This document shows positions 14,901-23,778 of a stretch of DNA of 37,348 nt, piece by piece. Each line of letters starts with the position of its first letter. Positions within the stretch are counted from its first letter, which is position 1. Location: the NCBI GenBank assembly GCA_018816185.1, contig JAHIWI010000287.1, positions 1-37,348 of the forward strand, given 5' to 3'. The position numbers and the translations under genes were made by a program. The notes below the pieces were generated by a model. The model did not search any database. It was given only the letters and a program-made list of their open reading frames with translations, and was not told where the DNA came from. Source of the stretch: Bacillota bacterium (GTDB taxonomy: Bacteria; Bacillota; Bacilli; Bacillales_A; Planococcaceae).

Positions 14901-15713
14901 TTAAGCATCCTTATAATGGATCGCCTTCTTAATCGTAACTCTTCTATATACGAAGATTATTGTTGCAATGGCTACCGATAGAAGTGACACCACTTGAGCA
15001 GTACGAAGATCACCAATTAAATACAAGCTATCCGTTCGCATCCCTTCAATAAAGAAACGACCGATTGAATACCAAATGATATAAAATAAAAACATTTCTC
15101 CCCGAAGCAAATTGAAACGACGGAGTAGAATCAAGAACATAACACCTGTAAAGTTCCATACCGATTCATATAAGAAAGTTGGATGAAAGTATATACCATC
15201 AATTTCCATTTGCTCAATAATCCAATCCGGTAAAAATATATTCTCCAGAAAACCACGAGATACCGGTCCACCATGTGCTTCTTGATTTATAAAATTACCC
15301 CAACGACCAATCGTTTGACCAATTAGTATACTAGGTGCAGCTATATCTGCTACTTTTAAAAACGATTCTTTGCGTTTTTTTGTGAATACATACGCAACGA
15401 TAAACGAAACAATTAATGCTCCATGAATTGCGAGTCCACCTTCCCATACCTGAAAGATTTGAGCTGGGTTTGCAACGTAGTACTCCCATTTAAATAGAAC
15501 GTAGTATGACCGTGCACCTAAAATAGCGAGTGGTATAGCCCATATTAGTAAGTCAGTTAAAAATTCAGGATGAAAACCACGTTTCACCATCTCTGTTTGT
15601 GCTACGATAAAAGCTAAAACAATTCCCGATGCAATAATAACGCCGTACCATCGTACATCAATTGGTCCGAGGGAAAAAGCTATCGGATCAATAGCTCCAA
15701 GTAAAAAATTCAT
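14901..15713 (-). CDS. lgt: Accessory prolipoprotein diacylglyceryl transferase
   Basis: A 270-aa Lgt with seven membrane helices and the family signature Gly-Arg-Trp-Gly-Asn-Phe-Ile-Asn-Gln-Glu (136-145); Arg137 and the His of Ile-His-Gly-Ala (about 97) are the expected functional residues. It attaches diacylglycerol to the lipobox Cys of exported lipoproteins. As lgt is normally a single chromosomal housekeeping gene, this one looks like an accessory copy serving the island's own lipoproteins (12709, 16547, 8556, 31082). It is the last gene of the minus-strand operon headed by the sensor kinase; GGAAGGAG precedes the ATG. Confidence 0.93.
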   Translation of the reverse strand: MNFLLGAIDPIAFSLGPIDVRWYGVIIASGIVLAFIVAQTEMVKRGFHPEFLTDLLIWAIPLAILGARSYYVLFKWEYYVANPAQIFQVWEGGLAIHGALIVSFIVAYVFTKKRKESFLKVADIAAPSILIGQTIGRWGNFINQEAHGGPVSRGFLENIFLPDWIIEQMEIDGIYFHPTFLYESVWNFTGVMFLILLRRFNLLRGEMFLFYIIWYSIGRFFIEGMRTDSLYLIGDLRTAQVVSLLSVAIATIIFVYRRVTIKKAIHYKDA

Positions 15714-15796
15714 GTTTTTCTCCTTCCATTACTCCTTTACTTTATAAGTAATATCCTAACTCTAATCATTATTAATTAAGAATTTAGTTCGTCGAT

Positions 15797-16531
15797 TTAT
15801 ATAGACCAATAGGTAATCGTATCAAAAATTCCAACTACAATCAGTAGAACACCCGCAAATCTTTGAACAACAGTTCCAATTTTTTTACTGTTCTTCAATG
15901 TACGACTATCTAATTCTAGGAACCACATAGCCCCTAGAACAATTAAAACAGGTAAGGATGTTGCGATTCCAAATACAGCAGGCAGTATCATACCGTAAGG
16001 TGAAGTTAGAACCAAGGGCATGAGAGAAACAAAAAAGAGAACAAACATGGTTGGACAAAATGCAATGGAGAAACTGACACCCATTAAGAAGGAACCCAGT
16101 TTACCCTCTCTCATTCTAAGCGGAATTTTACTTGCAATACTATTTATCAGATTAAGCTTGAAAACTCCCAACAAGACAAGTCCCACAAAAATGATTAAAG
16201 GACCTACAATGTTTCTCAAATAAGGGAAATAAGTTATCATGCTCTGTTCAAACGTTTGACCAAAGAGCCAAACAAGAATACCCAGTGCGCTAAATACAAC
16301 CAGCTTCCCGAGAATAAATGAAAGAACATCAAGCCAATCGGTTCGGTTTTGTATGGTACGATTCCCATAATACGTAATCGCACTGATATTCCCTGTCAAT
16401 TGACAGGGAGCTACTGCCCCAACGATACCAAGAAATATGGCTACCAAAATCGGATATTCAGAAAAGGAATGAGCAAAGATACTAAAAGGCTCGCTTAATG
16501 TTGTGCTAATTTTTGACAATAAACTATACAT
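15797..16531 (-). CDS. CcdA/DsbD-like membrane thiol transporter
   Basis: A 244-aa membrane protein with about six helices and two half-sites of the CcdA/DsbD_2 fold: Ala-Pro-Cys-Gln-Leu-Thr-Gly-Asn near residue 42 and Phe-Cys-Pro-Thr-Met-Phe near residue 160. It resembles the cytochrome-c-biogenesis/UreH-like transmembrane proteins often found next to copper genes, where Cys pairs may move electrons or metal. It is distinct from the CcdA at 9219. It sits between the BNR lipoprotein gene (15 nt upstream) and lgt (83 nt downstream). Confidence 0.75.
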   Translation of the reverse strand: MYSLLSKISTTLSEPFSIFAHSFSEYPILVAIFLGIVGAVAPCQLTGNISAITYYGNRTIQNRTDWLDVLSFILGKLVVFSALGILVWLFGQTFEQSMITYFPYLRNIVGPLIIFVGLVLLGVFKLNLINSIASKIPLRMREGKLGSFLMGVSFSIAFCPTMFVLFFVSLMPLVLTSPYGMILPAVFGIATSLPVLIVLGAMWFLELDSRTLKNSKKIGTVVQRFAGVLLIVVGIFDTITYWSI

Positions 16532-16546
16532 ATTTCAATATCCTTT

Positions 16547-17464
16547 CTATTCTTGCAATGTCCCTTTATCAGCAATCATTTTCCAATTTGTCCCTAGGTC
16601 CTCTGTTTGATAGATATCATTTTCATACGTCGCAATTGTGATTTTCTGTTCGTTTGTCGGATTCACGGCAATTTGGACAATTGGGTTGTTCTGACTGAAA
16701 TCAGGTACATTCAATTCTTCTAAATCACTATTTTCCAAATTAACGCTCATCAATTTGACTTTATCATTTTCAATACTCGCATATATTCCAGCTTTTTCAG
16801 TTAACGTAACGTACGTAATGACAGTGGGTGATCCTAAACGGGTAAATTTATTCCCTGAGTCGGTAGAAAGGTACAGTCCTTCTTGGCTCCCAATGACCAG
16901 TTTTGAACTATTGGTTGGATGTGCCGCAAGGTTGGAAATATACCTAGATTCAAACCCATCCATCTCAGAGTTTTTCCAACTTTCCCCTTCGTTCTCTGAA
17001 TAATGCAAGCCAACATCAAGATTCCCAATAGGTGCTTCATTAATTAAATAAATCGTATTCGTTTCATAGCCAGCCGTCATGTAATGGAAATCAGCTTCCC
17101 CGTAAAAATCCAATTGTTTAAAACTGGATCCTTTGTCTTCACTTTTAATAATCCCTAACGGGTTTTTTAAATCAGAGTTTGGTTCTGGGTGTCCACTGGA
17201 ATAAAAACCCTCTTTAACAGCAGTAAAACCCATGTAATCATGTTTTCTGCTAGTCGCAGCTTTCCATTTTCCATCGTATTTGTATAACCCTTCATGAGTA
17301 GCAATCATCACCGCGTCTTCCCCATTCGTATATCCAAGGCCGTGCATGTGATCAATTTTTTCACCCTTCACTTCTTCAAAAGTATAAGTATCCTTGCCTG
17401 CTGTATTACAGGCACTTAAAAACAATGTCAAAACAACGATTATTAAACCCATTTTTAAATACAT
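16547..17464 (-). CDS. BNR-repeat lipoprotein of the F510_1955 glycosylhydrolase-like family
   Basis: A 305-aa lipoprotein (lipobox Leu-Ser-Ala-Cys, Cys19) with several Asp-x-Gly-x-x-Trp/Phe BNR turns (Ser-Glu-Asp-Lys-Gly-Ser-Ser-Phe, Ser-Glu-Asn-Glu-Gly-Glu-Ser-Trp, Thr-Asp-Ser-Gly-Asn-Lys-Phe). An early Asp-His-Met-His-Gly-Leu-Gly motif could bind metal. Despite the family name, enzyme activity is unproven; a beta-propeller copper-envelope role is inferred from context. GGAGG lies 7 nt before ATG 17464, and the gene follows the response regulator by 13 nt. Its last 175 nt are duplicated at 31705-31880. Confidence 0.75.
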   Translation of the reverse strand: MYLKMGLIIVVLTLFLSACNTAGKDTYTFEEVKGEKIDHMHGLGYTNGEDAVMIATHEGLYKYDGKWKAATSRKHDYMGFTAVKEGFYSSGHPEPNSDLKNPLGIIKSEDKGSSFKQLDFYGEADFHYMTAGYETNTIYLINEAPIGNLDVGLHYSENEGESWKNSEMDGFESRYISNLAAHPTNSSKLVIGSQEGLYLSTDSGNKFTRLGSPTVITYVTLTEKAGIYASIENDKVKLMSVNLENSDLEELNVPDFSQNNPIVQIAVNPTNEQKITIATYENDIYQTEDLGTNWKMIADKGTLQE

Positions 17465-17477
17465 ATTTAAACCTCCA

Positions 17478-18161
17478 TCATTTCCATTTATAGCCGATTC
17501 CCCACACCGTATTTAGAAATTGGTCAGTTGGAAAACCTGCGGTCTTAAGTTTGTCCCTTAAGTTTCGTATATGAGAATCCACTGTTCGAATATCAGTTGA
17601 TGAATGATAATCCCATGCGACAAAAAGTAATTGTTCCCTTGTATACGTTCGCATTGGGTGGCTGATCAAAGCTTTTATAATCTTAAATTCCTTCATGGTC
17701 AGAACAACTTGCTTTTCCCGGTAATGTAACGTATAAGACGTTGTATCCAATTCATATTCATTGTATTTAATTACTTTTTGATTCGCATTTACCGCAGATA
17801 CTCTTCTTAATAGCGCATTTACTCTAGCAAGCAGTTCCTGATCATCAAAAGGTTTCGTTAAATAATCATCTGCCCCAACGTTTAATCCTTTTACGATATC
17901 GGATTTATCAGTCCTAGCTGTCAACATAAGAATAGGAACCGCTGATTTTTTCCGTATTTGCTTACACGTCTCCCATCCATCCATACCGGGCATCATGACA
18001 TCCAGGACAACTAGATGAATCTCTTTTGACGATAGTAATTTTAAAGCTTCTTCTCCACTTTTTGCTTTTATGCATTTATAGTCATTCGGCATTAAAAACA
18101 ACTCAAGTAAATCCAACATTCTCTGCTCGTCATCTATCAATAAAATTGTCGTCATCATCAT
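17478..18161 (-). CDS. OmpR-family response regulator
   Basis: A 227-aa regulator: receiver domain with acidic pocket Asp10-Asp11, phospho-acceptor Asp54 (Leu-Asp-Val-Met-Met-Pro-Gly) and Lys in Leu-Thr-Lys-Pro-Phe; then an OmpR-type winged helix (about 130-227) with Arg-Thr-Val-Asp-Ser-His-Ile-x-x-Leu-Arg. Three ATGs in a row make the start uncertain; the third (18155) has the best spacing to AAGGAG. It follows the kinase by 9 nt. OmpR-family proteins usually bind tandem repeats with a 10-11 bp period, which matches the repeated motif upstream of this operon and four other promoters here. Confidence 0.93.
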   Translation of the reverse strand: MMMTTILLIDDEQRMLDLLELFLMPNDYKCIKAKSGEEALKLLSSKEIHLVVLDVMMPGMDGWETCKQIRKKSAVPILMLTARTDKSDIVKGLNVGADDYLTKPFDDQELLARVNALLRRVSAVNANQKVIKYNEYELDTTSYTLHYREKQVVLTMKEFKIIKALISHPMRTYTREQLLFVAWDYHSSTDIRTVDSHIRNLRDKLKTAGFPTDQFLNTVWGIGYKWK

Positions 18162-18170
18162 TACTCCTTC

Positions 18171-19532
18171 CTACAGGATGATAGTGAATTGGCTTCCTTC
18201 TCCTAGTTCACTTTCCACTTCAATTATGCCCCCATGAGCTTCTGTCAGTTCTTTCACGATGGAGAGTCCCAGTCCGGAACCTCCATATTCTCTTGAACGG
18301 GACTTTTCTACTCTGAATAATCTTTCGAATATATTCTTCAAATCCTTTTTATCAATGCCGATTCCCTGGTCGATTACTTGAATCATCGTCTTCTCATTAT
18401 TTTGTGTAATGGCCAATATCGTTTTTGCTCCTTCAGGAGAGTATTTAAGTGCATTATCAAGTAAGTTCATCACGATTTGTTCCAGGCGCAATGGATCCGC
18501 ATAGACTTCAAAGTTTTCATCACACTTCATTTCCAACTCAATGCCCTTTATGTTAAACGATGGTAGCATTCTCTCGTAGAGATGGGAAAAGAAAGCAAAT
18601 GCTTGAAACGGTTGTTTCGAGACCGTAAAACTAGGTTCATCCATCTTGGCCATGTCAAAGAGATTCTTCACCAATTCCGTTAATCGTATGGATTCCTCAT
18701 CAATAATTGAAAGGTATTTTTGACGTTCATCTACATTCAATTCTGATCTCATCGCAACCTTTGAATAGCCCGATAAATATGTTAGCGGTGTACGCAATTC
18801 ATGGGAAATTGAGGCCAAAAATTCGATACGGTCTTTCTTTATTCGTTCTAAATCAGAGGCTAATAATTGAATAGCGTTCGATAAATCCCCCAACTCATCT
18901 TTCCCTTGTGGAGGGAGTTTAACATTAAAGTCCCCTCTGCTTAACTTCTTGGTAGCTTCTTTCATCCGAATTAAAGGACGAGTTAGGTACCTCGAAAGAA
19001 TAAGGTATGCAATACACAAGGTAACTAAACTTGCCAATCCTGCGAGAAGAAAATGGAAATTCAGTTTGTTTACAAGGAACTGAATGTTTTCCGTACCCTG
19101 AAACATAATGACGTAACCAGATTGCCCGTCTTTTATTTTGTATGGATGGATGCTTGAGATAAACTTTTCATCATCCCAATTTTTTTCAATTATTTGATCT
19201 TCAATGAATTTTTCTTTCGATAAACGGCCCAATATAGTTTCTAGATTTGTACTACTTCCATCCGAACTAATTACTAATTTAAATCTATCGTCGGTGATGG
19301 CAACCCGCCGTTCACTGTTGTACTCCATCAATACAATATGACGCATGGTATCTTCAGAAAAGTTGTCTTCCAGTACGTCCCGATGATTTGAGCCTTTTAG
19401 CATCAGCTGAGAAAATTCCTCATTGATCCTGGTATGTACTATCGTTTGATGTAGATACAGCATGAGCATTGATTCCATAATCAGAACCGTCACAATAAAA
19501 TAGGTAGCCAACTTAATCGAAATTTTATTCAT
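18171..19532 (-). CDS. Membrane sensor histidine kinase
   Basis: A 453-aa kinase: helix 1 (residues 8-28), extracytoplasmic sensor of about 130 residues, helix 2 (159-180), HAMP domain (181-233), H-box Ser-His-Glu-Leu-Arg-Thr-Pro with His244, and a HATPase domain with N-box (Asn-Leu-Leu-Asp-Asn-Ala), G1 (Asp-Gln-Gly-Ile-Gly-Ile) and G2 (Gly-Gly-Ser-Gly-Leu-Gly-Leu) motifs. Kinase precedes regulator, which is the less common order. The downstream lipoprotein, CcdA-like and Lgt genes suggest it senses copper or envelope damage. The sensor domain has no obvious His/Met cluster, so the signal is unknown. Confidence 0.93.
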   Translation of the reverse strand: MNKISIKLATYFIVTVLIMESMLMLYLHQTIVHTRINEEFSQLMLKGSNHRDVLEDNFSEDTMRHIVLMEYNSERRVAITDDRFKLVISSDGSSTNLETILGRLSKEKFIEDQIIEKNWDDEKFISSIHPYKIKDGQSGYVIMFQGTENIQFLVNKLNFHFLLAGLASLVTLCIAYLILSRYLTRPLIRMKEATKKLSRGDFNVKLPPQGKDELGDLSNAIQLLASDLERIKKDRIEFLASISHELRTPLTYLSGYSKVAMRSELNVDERQKYLSIIDEESIRLTELVKNLFDMAKMDEPSFTVSKQPFQAFAFFSHLYERMLPSFNIKGIELEMKCDENFEVYADPLRLEQIVMNLLDNALKYSPEGAKTILAITQNNEKTMIQVIDQGIGIDKKDLKNIFERLFRVEKSRSREYGGSGLGLSIVKELTEAHGGIIEVESELGEGSQFTIIL

Positions 19533-19563
19533 AATAAAACCACATCCCTTTGTTCATTATTTA

Positions 19564-19595
19564 ATGATACGCGAAAAGTATGAAGAAATTATGCA
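19564..19595 (-). promoter_or_regulatory. Direct-repeat promoter (site a) of the kinase operon
   Basis: Read on the minus strand: TGCATAATTTC then TTCATACTTTT (two 11-bp repeats, 19595-19574), four bases CGCG, then the -10 box TATCAT. The kinase start lies about 30 nt further. Same layout as sites at 20026, 27456, 30714 and 31018. Confidence 0.65.
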
Positions 19596-19655
19596 GACAC
19601 AATACTGTCATTTAATCATTATCCATATCGAGTTACTTGCCATTTTATAAAACAA

Positions 19656-19692
19656 AAACAGGCAACCCCTTAAAAGTGGTGCCTGCCCAATT
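19656..19692 (-). terminator. Minus-strand terminator upstream of the kinase operon
   Basis: CAGGCA-ACC pairs with GGT-GCCTG, and on the minus strand TTTTTGTTTT follows. Nothing intact is transcribed into it now; it may have served the P-type ATPase of which a relic lies at 19848. Confidence 0.6.
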
Positions 19693-19847
19693 ACTCCCCT
19701 ATGTTATATGTTAGTAATTCCCCTCATTCCATAAAGCATTGCATTAATAAATTAATAGTAAACGAGGCAGGGCAATTCAATTTTGCTGTTCTTGCAAAGT
19801 AAAAAACGGCCCACTCTGTGAGTCATTTCCTACATTACATCGATAGG

Positions 19848-19931
19848 TTAGCTCGTACGTTGCAGAAGCAATGCATTAAGAACAACAATTACAGAACTAA
19901 ATGCCATTACGAAACCTGCTAATCAGATTGC
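19848..19931 (-). pseudogene. Relic: C-terminal end of a heavy-metal P-type ATPase
   Basis: Reading the minus strand to the TAA at 19848 gives Leu-Ala-Gly-Phe-Val-Met-Ala-Phe-Ser-Ser-Val-Ile-Val-Val-Leu-Asn-Ala-Leu. This is the hallmark C-terminal membrane helix of CopA/CopB-type ATPases (compare the end of the CopA at 21053). Only about 25 codons survive and a stop interrupts it just upstream, so it is a scrap. It shows that another metal-ATPase gene once ended here. Confidence 0.65.
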
Positions 19932-20025
19932 CAGAAACCTGGTTTACTAAAGTTTTTACTCAAGAAGGGATGAATTCCAACCAATTATGAAGAATCTTTT
20001 TAAGAATAGTTGACAGTTTTAAATC

Positions 20026-20058
20026 TGCATAATTTCTTCATATTTTTCAAGTATTATA
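20026..20058 (+). promoter_or_regulatory. Direct-repeat promoter (site b), plus strand
   Basis: TGCATAATTTC then TTCATATTTTT (20026-20047), four bases CAAG, then -10 TATTAT. It nearly duplicates site a, including TGACAGT about 15 nt upstream of the repeats. It would drive the AbrB-like gene at 20174. Confidence 0.6.
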
Positions 20059-20173
20059 AGTCAAAGGAAAGTGAAAGTAGTATGAATTTTATATAAAAAA
20101 TTTAAATACCTTCAATATTTCCTCACACATATTATCTTTCTACGAAAATGTACAAAATTAGGAGTGAGCTACT

Positions 20174-20476
20174 ATGGTCATAGAGAATTACAATTATAAA
20201 AAATTTCCTACTTCGGGAATATTGCGAATACCAAAAACTTTTCTGATAGAATTGGGATTTCACATAGGAAGAAGAGTCGATATCACCTATCAAGAAAATG
20301 TGATTTTCATTCGAAGAGCAAACACAAAGTCCTCTCACAACAAAAGACTAATTTCAAGGAACGGATACATCAAAATTCCCAAAGAAATTATTGACATTGC
20401 TAAAATTACTTTACAGGACCAGTACTGCTTATTTATTGATATTCCTAATCAACAGTTGGTAGTTAAATTTAAGTAA
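20174..20476 (+). CDS. Two-domain AbrB/SpoVT-like DNA-binding protein
   Basis: A 100-aa protein that appears to contain two swapped-hairpin motifs in tandem: Gly-Ile-Leu-Arg-Ile-Pro-Lys-x-Phe (residues 15-23) with Gly-Arg-Arg-Val-Asp-Ile, and Gly-Tyr-Ile-Lys-Ile-Pro-Lys-Glu-Ile-Ile (about 63-72) with a closing strand Gln-Gln-Leu-Val-Val-Lys-Phe. AbrB proteins normally have one such motif and dimerise; here one chain could make the whole fold. ATG 20174 follows TTAGGAGTGAG. It is preceded by direct-repeat site b, so it may be induced with the copper genes. Identification is by motif only. Confidence 0.6.
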   Translation: MVIENYNYKKFPTSGILRIPKTFLIELGFHIGRRVDITYQENVIFIRRANTKSSHNKRLISRNGYIKIPKEIIDIAKITLQDQYCLFIDIPNQQLVVKFK

Positions 20477-20484
20477 CTTATTTA

Positions 20485-20645
20485 ATTTATCGTTGCGCAT
20501 AACCGCCCCTCAGGAAACTGTCCAGTATTCACCTGAAGATATTGCTGTCAACAAACGATTGATTGAGCTGATGCAATCTTACATATTGAAGTATTGGATT
20601 CGCTGATTATCAGGCATAAAGATGCAGTATCGAAAAAAAAGGCGG
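20485..20645 (+). pseudogene. Relic of a third radC gene
   Basis: The stretch reads as the C-terminal third of the RadC proteins in this window, in shifting frames: Ala-His-Asn-Arg-Pro-Ser-Gly-Asn-Cys, then after a one-base insertion Gln-Tyr-Ser-Pro-Glu-Asp-Ile-Ala-Val-Asn-Lys-Arg-Leu, later Ile-Glu-Val-Leu-Asp-Ser-Leu-Ile-Ile. Several indels are present and the first part is missing. The second JAMM His has become Arg. The rest of the gap to 20748 holds only a small hairpin (AGCCTTC/GAAGGCT near 20660). Confidence 0.75.
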
Positions 20646-20748
20646 TATCATCTGAGAAAGCCTTCCTCTGAAGGCTCCTCAAACGATCGCTTTTCTTGCT
20701 GCGAGTTAGACATGATTTTAATTTATTTTATACTAGAACTGACTATCA

Positions 20749-21036
20749 TTAACTTTCTTTTGGGTTTACCAACCTTATTATTTCATCCCTATTTCTTTCA
20801 AACCCAATAAAATGTTCAATCAATTTTCTTTTACCAAACAATCCTTTTTTGTAAAAAGCAAACATTGGTACAATTCGGTTTCCTGATATTTGCTTCAAAT
20901 CTTTTTCTAAACTAAGATCATCTTCTACATCTTTATTTACATAGGTAATATTGTTAGCCGATAGATATCTTTTTGCGTCTTGGCAATCTGAACATGTTGG
21001 TCTTGTATATAATTCGAGTTCTAATCTGTCTTTCAC
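20749..21036 (-). CDS. Glutaredoxin-like protein
   Basis: A 95-aa thioredoxin-fold protein with Cys15-Ser-Asp-Cys18 near the N-terminus after Tyr-Thr-Arg-Pro-Thr, and the cis-proline motif Ile-Val-Pro-Met-Phe. GTG 21036 is the start: AAAGGGGAG stands 6 nt upstream. It is the last gene of the copY-copZ-copA unit, 16 nt after copA. A thiol protein made together with the copper pump could repair copper-induced disulfides or handle Cu(I); this is inference. Bacilli lack glutathione, so bacillithiol or thioredoxin would be its reductant. Confidence 0.8.
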   Translation of the reverse strand: MKDRLELELYTRPTCSDCQDAKRYLSANNITYVNKDVEDDLSLEKDLKQISGNRIVPMFAFYKKGLFGKRKLIEHFIGFERNRDEIIRLVNPKES

Positions 21037-21052
21037 TCTAATCTCCCCTTTA

Positions 21053-23509
21053 CTAAATTATTGAAGGTTTAAAGCGTTTTAAGCGCAAAGCATTCACTAA
21101 TACTGAAACAGAACTTAAGCTCATTGCAGCCCCAGCAAGCATCGGATTCAATAATGGACCACCTAGGAGATAGAAAAGACCCATTGCGAACGGAATACCT
21201 AATACATTATAGGCAAACGCCCAGAATAAGTTTTGTTTTATATTTCGAATAGTAGCTTTACTTAATTCCACAGCCGTTGAAACATCCATTAAATTACTTC
21301 TCATCAATACAATGTCCGCTGATTCAATGGCAACATCTGTACCTGAACCAATAGCAATACCTATATCAGCTTGTGCAAGTGCAGGGGCATCGTTAATCCC
21401 ATCTCCAACCATTGCCACTATCTTACCTTCAGCTTGTATTTTTTTCACTTCATTCGCTTTATCTTCGGGTAAAACTTCACTTAGTACCCGATCAATTCCT
21501 ACTTGTTTAGCAATAGCATCAGCTGTCCCTTTATTATCACCAGTGATCATAGCTACTTCGATTCCCATTTTACGAAGTTTTTCAATTGCTTTGAGGCTAT
21601 TCTCTTTAACTGTATCAGCAACTGCGATGATGCCTGCGATTTGAGTATTGATAGCTACATACATAGGAGTTTTACCTTGGAGAGCTAACTCATCCGACAT
21701 ACTTTCAAGCGCGGCTAAAGAAATTTTTCGTTCATCCATTAATTTTCTGTTACCAGCCAGTAGAGTTTTACCATCTACAGTCACTTCAATCCCATGTCCC
21801 GGAATTGCATTAAAGTGTTCTAACTTCATAATGCCCAGCCCTTTAACTTCTGCTGCTCTAACAATCGCTTCCCCTAGAGGATGTTCAGAGCCTTTTTCAG
21901 CAGAGGCCGTCAATTGCAATAATTCTTCTTCTGTATTTCCGTTTACAGTAATAATGTCTGTAACTTTTGGTTTTCCCTCTGTAATTGTACCTGTTTTATC
22001 AAACACAATCGTTTGAATTTTATGAGTAGTTTCAAGTGCACCACCACTTTTTATCAACACACCATTCTCTGCACCTTTACCGGTACCGACCATGATAGCT
22101 GTTGGAGTTGCGAGACCGAGTGCACATGGGCAAGCAATAACCAAGACGGAGATAGTGATTGTTAGGGCAAATAGTCCACTTTGTCCACCAAAGTACCATG
22201 CTAAACCAGACAATATAGCATTCCCTATAACAATCGGTACAAAGTATCCAGAAATTATATCAGCTAGCTTAGCGATAGGCGCTCTGGATCCTTGCGCATC
22301 TTCGACTAACTTAATAATTTGTGATAGAGCTGTATCTTTCCCGACTTTTGTTGCTTTGTATTGTATAGTCCCATTTTTATTAAAGCTCGATCCTATAACA
22401 TTATCACCAATATTCTTTTCTACTGGAATACTTTCACCTGTTAACATGGATTCATCCACAGACGTCAGCCCTTGTGTGACGACTCCATCTACAGGCATCT
22501 TTTCTCCAGGTTTAACGATGATTGTATCACCTACTGCAACCTCATCAATGGCAATTTCTACTTCTTCTCCATTTCGAATAACCCTTGCAGTCTTCGGTGC
22601 TAATCCCATTAGTTTTTCAATAGCTTCTGATGTTTTACCCATTGAACGAACTTCAAGATATTTCCCTAAAGTAATCAAGGTCAATATTACAGCTGCAGAT
22701 TCATAATATAGACTATCTACATAACTAGTGTGACCTAACCAAACACCAACTGTGGCTCCTATACTATAGAAGAAGGCAGCACTGGTTCCTAGTGCAACTA
22801 ATGAATCCATGTTTGGATGCCCTCTAAATAACGTCTTAAACCCAACAGAGAAAAACTTCCATCCAAAAATCATAACTGGCAATGTCATAATGAATTGTAG
22901 CAGTGAAAACCATTCAGGATTTACCATCGGATCAATTATTGATGGTAGCGGTAGATGTATCATGTGTCCCATTGAGATATAGAGCAACGGGATAGTAAAA
23001 ATTGCTGAACTTACGAATCGAGTCCACATGGATTTAATGCGTTTTTGTTTTTTATCTTTTTCTGTATCAGCTGTATCTGACATTTCCATTTCTTCTTTTG
23101 CTTCATATCCTGCATTTGAAACCGCCTGAATAATATCAGAGTTGGAAACGATTGTCGGATCATACTGGATGACTAACTTTTCGGTAGCCAAATTTACATT
23201 TGATTCAAAGACCCCAGCTAATTTCCCTGTAACCTTCTCGATGGTTTGGACACACGATGCACAAGTCATGCCCGTGATTGCAAAAGTTTTCTGCTCGGTG
23301 TTCGTTAAAGCCTTATAGCCAACCTTCTCTACAGCTGTTTGTATATCCTGAGTAGATATTTCGTTCTCGTCAAAACTAATATTCAATTTCCCAGTTGCCA
23401 AGTTCACATTCGAATCTTGAACACCAGGCAGTTTCTTGGTCGCTTTTTCAATCGTCTGCACACATGACGTACAAGTCATTCCTTCTATATTAAATGTTTT
23501 GTTTTCCAT
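21053..23509 (-). CDS. copA: Copper-exporting P-type ATPase CopA
   Basis: An 818-aa P1B-type ATPase. Two N-terminal heavy-metal domains carry Met-Thr-Cys-x-Ser-Cys (Cys13/16 and Cys83/86). Core motifs: Thr-Gly-Glu-Ser (357-360), Cys-Pro-Cys (460-462, the membrane Cu(I) site), Asp-Lys-Thr-Gly-Thr (504-508), a His-Pro pair in the nucleotide domain and Gly-Asp-Gly-Ile-Asn-Asp. The C-terminus has the [13 protein letters not shown] helix. It pumps Cu(I) out of the cell. It lies 17 nt after copZ and under the CopY boxes. Confidence 0.97.
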   Translation of the reverse strand: MENKTFNIEGMTCTSCVQTIEKATKKLPGVQDSNVNLATGKLNISFDENEISTQDIQTAVEKVGYKALTNTEQKTFAITGMTCASCVQTIEKVTGKLAGVFESNVNLATEKLVIQYDPTIVSNSDIIQAVSNAGYEAKEEMEMSDTADTEKDKKQKRIKSMWTRFVSSAIFTIPLLYISMGHMIHLPLPSIIDPMVNPEWFSLLQFIMTLPVMIFGWKFFSVGFKTLFRGHPNMDSLVALGTSAAFFYSIGATVGVWLGHTSYVDSLYYESAAVILTLITLGKYLEVRSMGKTSEAIEKLMGLAPKTARVIRNGEEVEIAIDEVAVGDTIIVKPGEKMPVDGVVTQGLTSVDESMLTGESIPVEKNIGDNVIGSSFNKNGTIQYKATKVGKDTALSQIIKLVEDAQGSRAPIAKLADIISGYFVPIVIGNAILSGLAWYFGGQSGLFALTITISVLVIACPCALGLATPTAIMVGTGKGAENGVLIKSGGALETTHKIQTIVFDKTGTITEGKPKVTDIITVNGNTEEELLQLTASAEKGSEHPLGEAIVRAAEVKGLGIMKLEHFNAIPGHGIEVTVDGKTLLAGNRKLMDERKISLAALESMSDELALQGKTPMYVAINTQIAGIIAVADTVKENSLKAIEKLRKMGIEVAMITGDNKGTADAIAKQVGIDRVLSEVLPEDKANEVKKIQAEGKIVAMVGDGINDAPALAQADIGIAIGSGTDVAIESADIVLMRSNLMDVSTAVELSKATIRNIKQNLFWAFAYNVLGIPFAMGLFYLLGGPLLNPMLAGAAMSLSSVSVLVNALRLKRFKPSII

Positions 23510-23526
23510 CTAAATTAACCTCTTTT

Positions 23527-23742
23527 CTACTTAGTTGATTCAACCTCATATCCAACTTCCTGTACTGCTACTGCTAAGGTGCCTAATGTTTGGATCGTCT
23601 CATCAAACTTGACCTTGACAGTCCCTTTTTTCAAGTTAACTTTTGCATTTTCCACACCTTGAAGGCTTTGCAAAGCTGTTTCGATTTTATTTACACAATG
23701 CGCACAGGACATACCTGTGATTTTTAAAGTTGTTTTTTTCAT
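23527..23742 (-). CDS. copZ: Copper chaperone CopZ (first copy)
   Basis: A 71-aa heavy-metal-associated domain with Gly-Met-Ser-Cys-Ala-His-Cys near residue 12. It carries Cu(I) to CopA and may hand it to CopY. ATG 23742 is chosen because GAGGAG lies 9 nt before it; an upstream GTG (23751) would overlap the ribosome site. It is placed between copY and copA in the operon. Confidence 0.93.
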   Translation of the reverse strand: MKKTTLKITGMSCAHCVNKIETALQSLQGVENAKVNLKKGTVKVKFDETIQTLGTLAVAVQEVGYEVESTK

Positions 23743-23778
23743 ACTTTTCACTCCTCATATTAAAATATTTTCAAGAGA

